The notes beneath the pieces were generated by a model. The model was not told the origin of the DNA and made no database searches. It saw only the letters and a list, made by a program, of their open reading frames with translations. Below, one piece after another: positions 58,976-64,000 of a stretch of DNA of 64,000 nt (the first letter of the stretch is position 1; every line of letters starts with the position of its first letter). Origin of the DNA: Gorsachius magnificus (taxonomy: Eukaryota > Chordata > Aves > Pelecaniformes > Ardeidae); assembly GCA_034008185.1 (NCBI GenBank), contig CM067081.1:7253821-7317820 (forward strand), in the 5' to 3' direction. Position numbers and translations under genes: made by a program.

Positions 58976-60484
58976 AAACTAGGAATAACAGAAGGCAACT
59001 GTATAATAAAAAGACACCAGGTCATCCTTTGAATTGTAGAATATTATAAGGGTCTATTGTTAATGAGAAATTTTTAGATAGCGAGCGTGCGGGCTTGGTG
59101 GCTCCCCCTGCCCCCGTCAGTGACACATACTTGAGAGGAACTTGCTCCGTCTGTGCACGGGATTAGAAATCAGCTGTCATGAAGGAGCGTTTCGCAGCAT
59201 AAAAGGTTCCTGGGTGAGATGGTGCACACGAGAGGCAGCCGTGGGGATTAAGCTGGCTGGTAACAAGCACTTGTATTTACCAGTCTGGTTAACTTCAGAT
59301 CGGCCTTCTAAACATTTCCATGGAAACAAGGGAAGTTTTGGTTCACTGTAAGTGGCTTAATTTACTTTCTAACTGTATTAAAAATAGAATATGAAACAGA
59401 GGCAAAACTAACTCTGAAACATATTTTTGCTAATATGATTTTAATCAGTCATGGCATTCAGTGATTGCTTTTCCATACCTCCTGCCTTCAGTTACGGGTG
59501 AAGCTTTCCTTGAGCAGTTGCTCCTTGAGTCTGTGACAGCATGAACAAAAGAAGCCAGGAAAAGAACCGTGGAATAGTTGAGGGTCTTAAATCTTTATTT
59601 TTGGTAGAAAACAATTCAATGCCTTTGTTTGTGAGCTTTCCTGTTTTTTTTTTTTTTTATGAGGCGTGAAACTTGAGAGATTGGAATGTGCTTACATCCT
59701 GGAAACTTCTTATATATCAACTATTTGACTGAAATGTCATGTATAAATTTTGATACGACAGAATCGTCACTTGTCCAGTCAAAGAGATGAAAGACATATT
59801 GATGCACTCATAGAGAAACGTACTAAAAATGTGTTTTCACTTTGCATTGGCATCTTTCAAGTCACATTATAGAAAACTAATTGTAAGTAGATTTTTTTTT
59901 TTCCTGCATTTCTAGGAAGAAGTTCAGATTTCTGTACAAATAGGGGTGCTTTGGAAATCATCTGAGGGGAAACACCCTCATTGTGTTGTAAAGCAGCAAA
60001 GTGAGGGGGATTGTAAGCTGACTCACGCAGATGAGGTTCTTGCTGAAAGTGCCGGTCTGTCTCTCAGGACACAGGCACCCAAAGCCGAATTGTCCGTCTG
60101 ACTCAGGAGGTGCTTTCCAGCAGAAGTAATTCTTACTCCGGTAATGCTGATAATTGGTAAACGTATGAACTGCTTGAACAAAACCAGCTTCAATTATGCT
60201 TGAATGCTGATCAGGCTGGAAATCCATTTGGCTGACTCACGCTCAGAATTTAGCGTTATTCTCTGAATTTCAATAACTCTTGAGTTTTTACCTTAAGTTA
60301 TATTCTAAGAGTAATCAGAGGCAGCGGGGAAATTGGCCTTGATGTTTATCTGAGCATTGGAAATGAGTATCTATAGCCTCAGGGAGGAGCTTTTCCTTTC
60401 CCCTGCGGTATGGAGCTAACAGTGCTGTCCGTATTAACGCTCAAGTCCGCGCCGCGTCCTTGTGCAGCTGCAAAGTGGTAAAGT
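58976..60484. other. Unique sequence, no supported gene
   Basis: Longest ORF 89 codons (59958-60227, minus), no motif. T runs lie at 59646-59660 and 59892-59902. Confidence 0.6.
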
Positions 60485-60590
60485 CACCGCATTTTACATA
60501 CGGGAAACCGAGACAACGAAATACTCCGTGGTCTGTCCAATGTCACAGAGGGTCTTTGCAGTTGAGGGAATTAAGTTCCTGTTACCTGAA
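60485..60590 (-). repeat. MIR-like/L2-like ancient relic
   Basis: GCATTTTACATACGGGAAAC, GAGACAACGAAATACTC, GTCTGTCCAATGTCACAGAG and GAGGGAATTAAGTTCCTG follow the block order of antisense MIR/L2 3' ends (ATTTTACAGAxGxGGAAACTGAG, GxxTGxCCAAxGTCACA, GGGAxT...). Diverged, short, no flanking duplication seen. Confidence 0.5.
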
Positions 60591-63375
60591 AGCTTCATCT
60601 CAACCTTAACTTTTCCCACTTTTCCCATGGTTCATCACTTTCATCCATGACAGACAAGCTCCATCTATCCAGTCTACCTAGAGAAGCGACAAGATGTTAT
60701 CTACTAAACACCGGGGCATTCGGATAATAAACCATAACTAAGAATTTCTGTTTCTATAGAAAATACGGTCAACCTTAGTTATTAAAACATGTTGTAACAG
60801 GTGGCTGGGAATCCGGCTCCGTTCCGTACCTCCCTGGACAGGAATGCGCGCAGCTGACTGCAAGCAGCTGCCTTTGCAACTTGGAGAGCTGGGTCTGGCA
60901 CGCGGGCAGCCCTGCGAGTGGCTTTCATCAACAGCAGAAGCAGGCAGAGAAGTGCAAAGGCAATGTGACTGAAATACTCTCCTGGGCAACTACAGTATTT
61001 GGAAAAAAACCCACGTGAATGCATTGGCAGCACGGTGGTATTATTTCGAGGCAGAAAAACCTGAACAAACTGGATTCTGCTCCTGCTGATGTATGCTTAA
61101 AAGTGAGCATGGAGTATAATGCTTTAAAATGTTTTGGGGTTTTGTGTAAACTCTCCTCCAGCTGCTGGAGTCAGGCAAAATAGCAGAAGGATGTCAAGTT
61201 TCATATGAAACGAAAGGTAGGATGCTCGTCCTGGTGAACGCAAACAGGAATGCAATGTAGAAAAAAGCTCAGAAACCAGAATCTGTAGTGTGCAATGACA
61301 CTGTGAGTGTTCCCAGATGGGACTATTCATGTGTTTAAAATACACAAGTTTACAGCCTAAGACCCATATTTTTTGAATAATATCTCCTGCTGCCCTTCTC
61401 AGCACAAAATATAAATTCTCATTTTTAACATGTGTTGCTATAGTGACTTGTTTCTTTCTTAAAGCTTCTTTATGTCTTTAGAAACTGAGTTCCTAAGCCC
61501 TCCCTGATATGTGTGTGGGTTTGGGCTGGGGACAGAATGAGAATGATTTTCGGTGTACTGCAGTCATTTGAGGAGTGCTGCTGAGGTAAAGGAGAGAGAT
61601 TGTAAGCTTTCATTATTAAATTGTATCAGGAGCAAAGCAAGCTAAGGAAATACTCTGGAGTAGAACAACAGAGCACTGGAAAATTATAGTGGTCCTCAAA
61701 TAGTTTGGAAATAGAGAGAACAACTGGGGAAGGTTTAAAACATTTGGTTCTTTCTGTGTCAACAACAGGTGCCAGCAAAATGCAAGTCAGTCAGAAGGTA
61801 GCTTTGCTCTTGACAACAGATTTTGGAGGCTTTCGCAGTTTTAATAATATTCAGGTATCTCAGGCAGAGGCTGGCTATGAAACTATTATAAAGAAATATG
61901 AAGTATATTAAGCTCCAAGAACAGAAATTGCTGCAGAGAGGGTTTTCTTCCTCTTAGCGTAGGCCATAAGGCGACAACAGCAGCATTAGACCTCAGGGCT
62001 TTTCCACATGGGCAACGGGCAAGTTTGCAGTCGATTCAGTGAAGAGATGGAGCTTGTGTTAGCTTTAAATTCAACACAGGTGAATATGCAAACGTGGTGG
62101 CATGATGAAAAAAGAGCCAAGATTGCCACAGAGGTGCAAAAAGAGCAGTCAGGTACTGGTTTGTGACCTCCTTCCAGCATGACCCTCTAAGCATCTATAG
62201 TCTCAGAGGGCTTTGTGTGGTCCAGTGCCAGCAGAAGAAACTGGATGGGGAAACTGAGTGACCCTGAGGCCTGCTTCTTCGCCTTGTCCTGTCATGGCTC
62301 TGGGCAGCACACCATGGGGCACCATCCACCAGCTCCTTGGAGACCTTCGAGGAACGGGAGGTGCTTTAGCCAGTGTCTGCACTCTGGTCTCCCACTAGTC
62401 CACTTTTGAGCCTGTAATCTGAACTCTTCCTTTTTTCTCCCCTTTTTTTCCTCCCAGTTTTTTCCGCCAGTATTAATTATTCTTTCTCCTCATGGTTTCT
62501 TTTCTATTTAGCCTTCCTAGAAGGACTTGGAGGTTTTTCAGTGTGAGAACAATGTCCACCAGATCTGCTAAGCATTTGTAACCAAACAAACTGCTTGTTA
62601 GTCCTCATTGTTGATCAAATCACTAGATTATCCGCAAATAAATAGAAGACTGAAACATCTCTCTTCTGTAAATTGGTGTCTGGGACTTTGTCTACTACTG
62701 GAATTAATTTCTGATGACAATTATTGTTCCACTTAAAAATAATTAGCTTTATCTTCTACTTAGAAAATATAAATTAGGCCGTTCTCTTTGACTAGATATT
62801 CTCAGGAGCATAGGGAAGCCAAACTCACTGGTATTAAGAAGATTTCAATTTATTAACTTAAAAACCTCTTCTTTAGTCTGTCTAGGAATGTCTGGGGAAA
62901 AATAACAATTTATGCTTATAGAAAACCATATATTTCATTTTCTGGCAAAATGCATAATTTAATTCTAACTCATCTCAAGCATGAATTTCACAAGCAGGGA
63001 TCCCAGCACTTTATTTCCTTTTTTTTAAAAAAAAAAAAATTTAAAATGGCTTTTTGTTGTAGGCCCCTGTTTGCTGTCATCAAGTGGAAACACAGCTCTT
63101 CCAATTCCCTGCTCCCAGTATCAAACATAGTCAATTGTACTGGTCCCTGAATAGGTACAAAGTAAGCTGTTACAAAAGCTGAAACTCATGTTCAGGCACT
63201 TCAAAGACTGCTTTCAAATTTGTTTAAATGTTTTGAGAATTTCTTTAATACAAGAGTAACCTCTGGCAAAGTTTATTAACCATTGATTTACATTCTTCAT
63301 TTGATTTGCATTCCTCTTCCTGGTTATCAGTTTCTAATTTAGTTTTTCAATTTGAACGTCTGAAATAGAGATACA
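60591..63375. other. Unique sequence, no supported gene
   Basis: Longest ORF 93 codons (61124-61405, minus). An A/T homopolymer switch (T8 then A13) lies at 63021-63042. Nothing else recognised. Confidence 0.55.
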
Positions 63376-63439
63376 GGGCCAGAGTCTCAGCTGATGCAAA
63401 CTGACTTGTGTTCACTCCCAGCATCTGAGAATCTGGCTT
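63376..63439. repeat. Short ancient palindromic repeat
   Basis: GGGCCAGAGTCTCAGCTGAT at the left and CAGCATCTGAGAATCTGGCTT at the right are imperfect reverse complements, giving a 64-bp near-palindrome. The outer ends GGGCCAGA/TCTGGCTT recall the ends of the element at 22402-22747. Confidence 0.5.
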
Positions 63440-64000
63440 CTTAAATCTTCTATAGCTTTTCCCAAATAAGATGTTATTATTTTCATTCTAGAAGTTTATT
63501 TTCAGTTGTATTTGTAACATCTGGCATTAACTTCATCTTGCAGTGACAGGCAATTGCTAGTTCTGAATGCAGCTGTGAACAAGCGCAATATTCTTCACTT
63601 CAGTTGAGCTACGTTTGCTTTTAGCACGGCAACCTGTCAGCGGAGAGTCCAAAAATGATTTAGATTTAGCATTAATGAGGTGATGCTCTGTATTGCTTCA
63701 CAGCTGTGGTCTTTTCAGACAGTATTAGGAAGCTCCTACCTTCCCCACTTGTGTTTGCAAATCCTATAAAGCAAAACATCCCATCTTTCCTTCCTCTGAA
63801 AAAAATGGACTAATGCCAAGAAACAATGAACTAATACGAATCCAACAAATGGGGAGGATCTTCTCGCTGAAGGTCTGTCTCTACTACCCATTAATCCTAA
63901 TGGTCTCTGCTGGTGGGAGTGGATCAATGTCCCTTTAAAAGGCATGACTATACTCAGAAAAATTGTCTTGGGGAAAAAATCAGCCAGCAACCCTTCTTCT
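63440..64000. other. Unique sequence, no supported gene
   Basis: The 84-codon minus-strand ORF at 63736-63990 has no recognisable motif. No repeat seen. Confidence 0.55.

Noticed and set aside
61503..61552. LTR-like start GGGTTTGGGCTGGGGACAG
   Set aside because: Similarity to the LTR U3 start lasts only about 20 bp and then disappears; no LTR end or flanking duplication found.

Overview
The window looks like intergenic or intronic DNA from a bird, probably a neoavian. It is AT-leaning sequence studded with CR1 LINE fragments in several subfamily states, many ending in the CR1 tail (tandem ATTCTATG-type octamers). It also carries class II (ERVK/beta-like) LTRs of the common avian type beginning TGTC.TGGTTT or ending GGTTTAACC...CA, plus faint MIR-like and palindromic ancient amniote repeats. 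I found no operons, tRNA, rRNA, CRISPR array or convincing host protein-coding exon. Nearly all recognisable protein-coding sequence belongs to retroelements.

Layout. At 1-1873 is the 5' end of an ERVK-like provirus on the minus strand: LTR, lysine-tRNA primer binding site, then a hydrophobic leader ORF running into a 60-bp coding tandem repeat and a charged gag-like stretch. It leaves the window at base 1. From 1.9 to 31 kb the sequence is mostly unique, with CR1 fragments at 4.4, 7.8, 9.3, 11.2 and 18.5 kb, a MIR-like relic at 18.45 kb, a possible C2H2 zinc-finger pseudogene at 20.1-20.56 kb and an ancient palindromic repeat at 22.4 kb. At 31.5-33.4 kb two CR1 copies lie in tandem; the first retains part of the reverse transcriptase domain. 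At 34.4, 37.1 and 40.8 kb are very old CR1-like relics. From 39.3 to 45.4 kb is an LTR-rich stretch: two closely related solo LTRs in inverted orientation, 2.7 kb apart, then a third solo LTR of another type that was later split by a CR1 insertion. From 46.9 to 56.7 kb there are young and old CR1 fragments. From 57 to 64 kb is mostly unique sequence with small ancient palindromic and MIR-like relics.

How the parts relate. The window is best read as a layered record of retrotransposition. MIR-like, palindromic and ancient CR1 relics are oldest. Degenerate CR1 copies (53.6 and 56.4 kb) come next, then younger CR1 waves, and ERVK LTRs are among the most recent. Two nested insertions give direct relative ages: a 70-bp CR1 tail inside an older CR1 at 8.0 kb, and a CR1 inside an LTR at 44.3 kb. 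I did not find an obvious undescribed biological system. The most distinctive items are the hydrophobic, repeat-bearing leader ORF of the provirus, the inverted LTR pair and the nested insertions.
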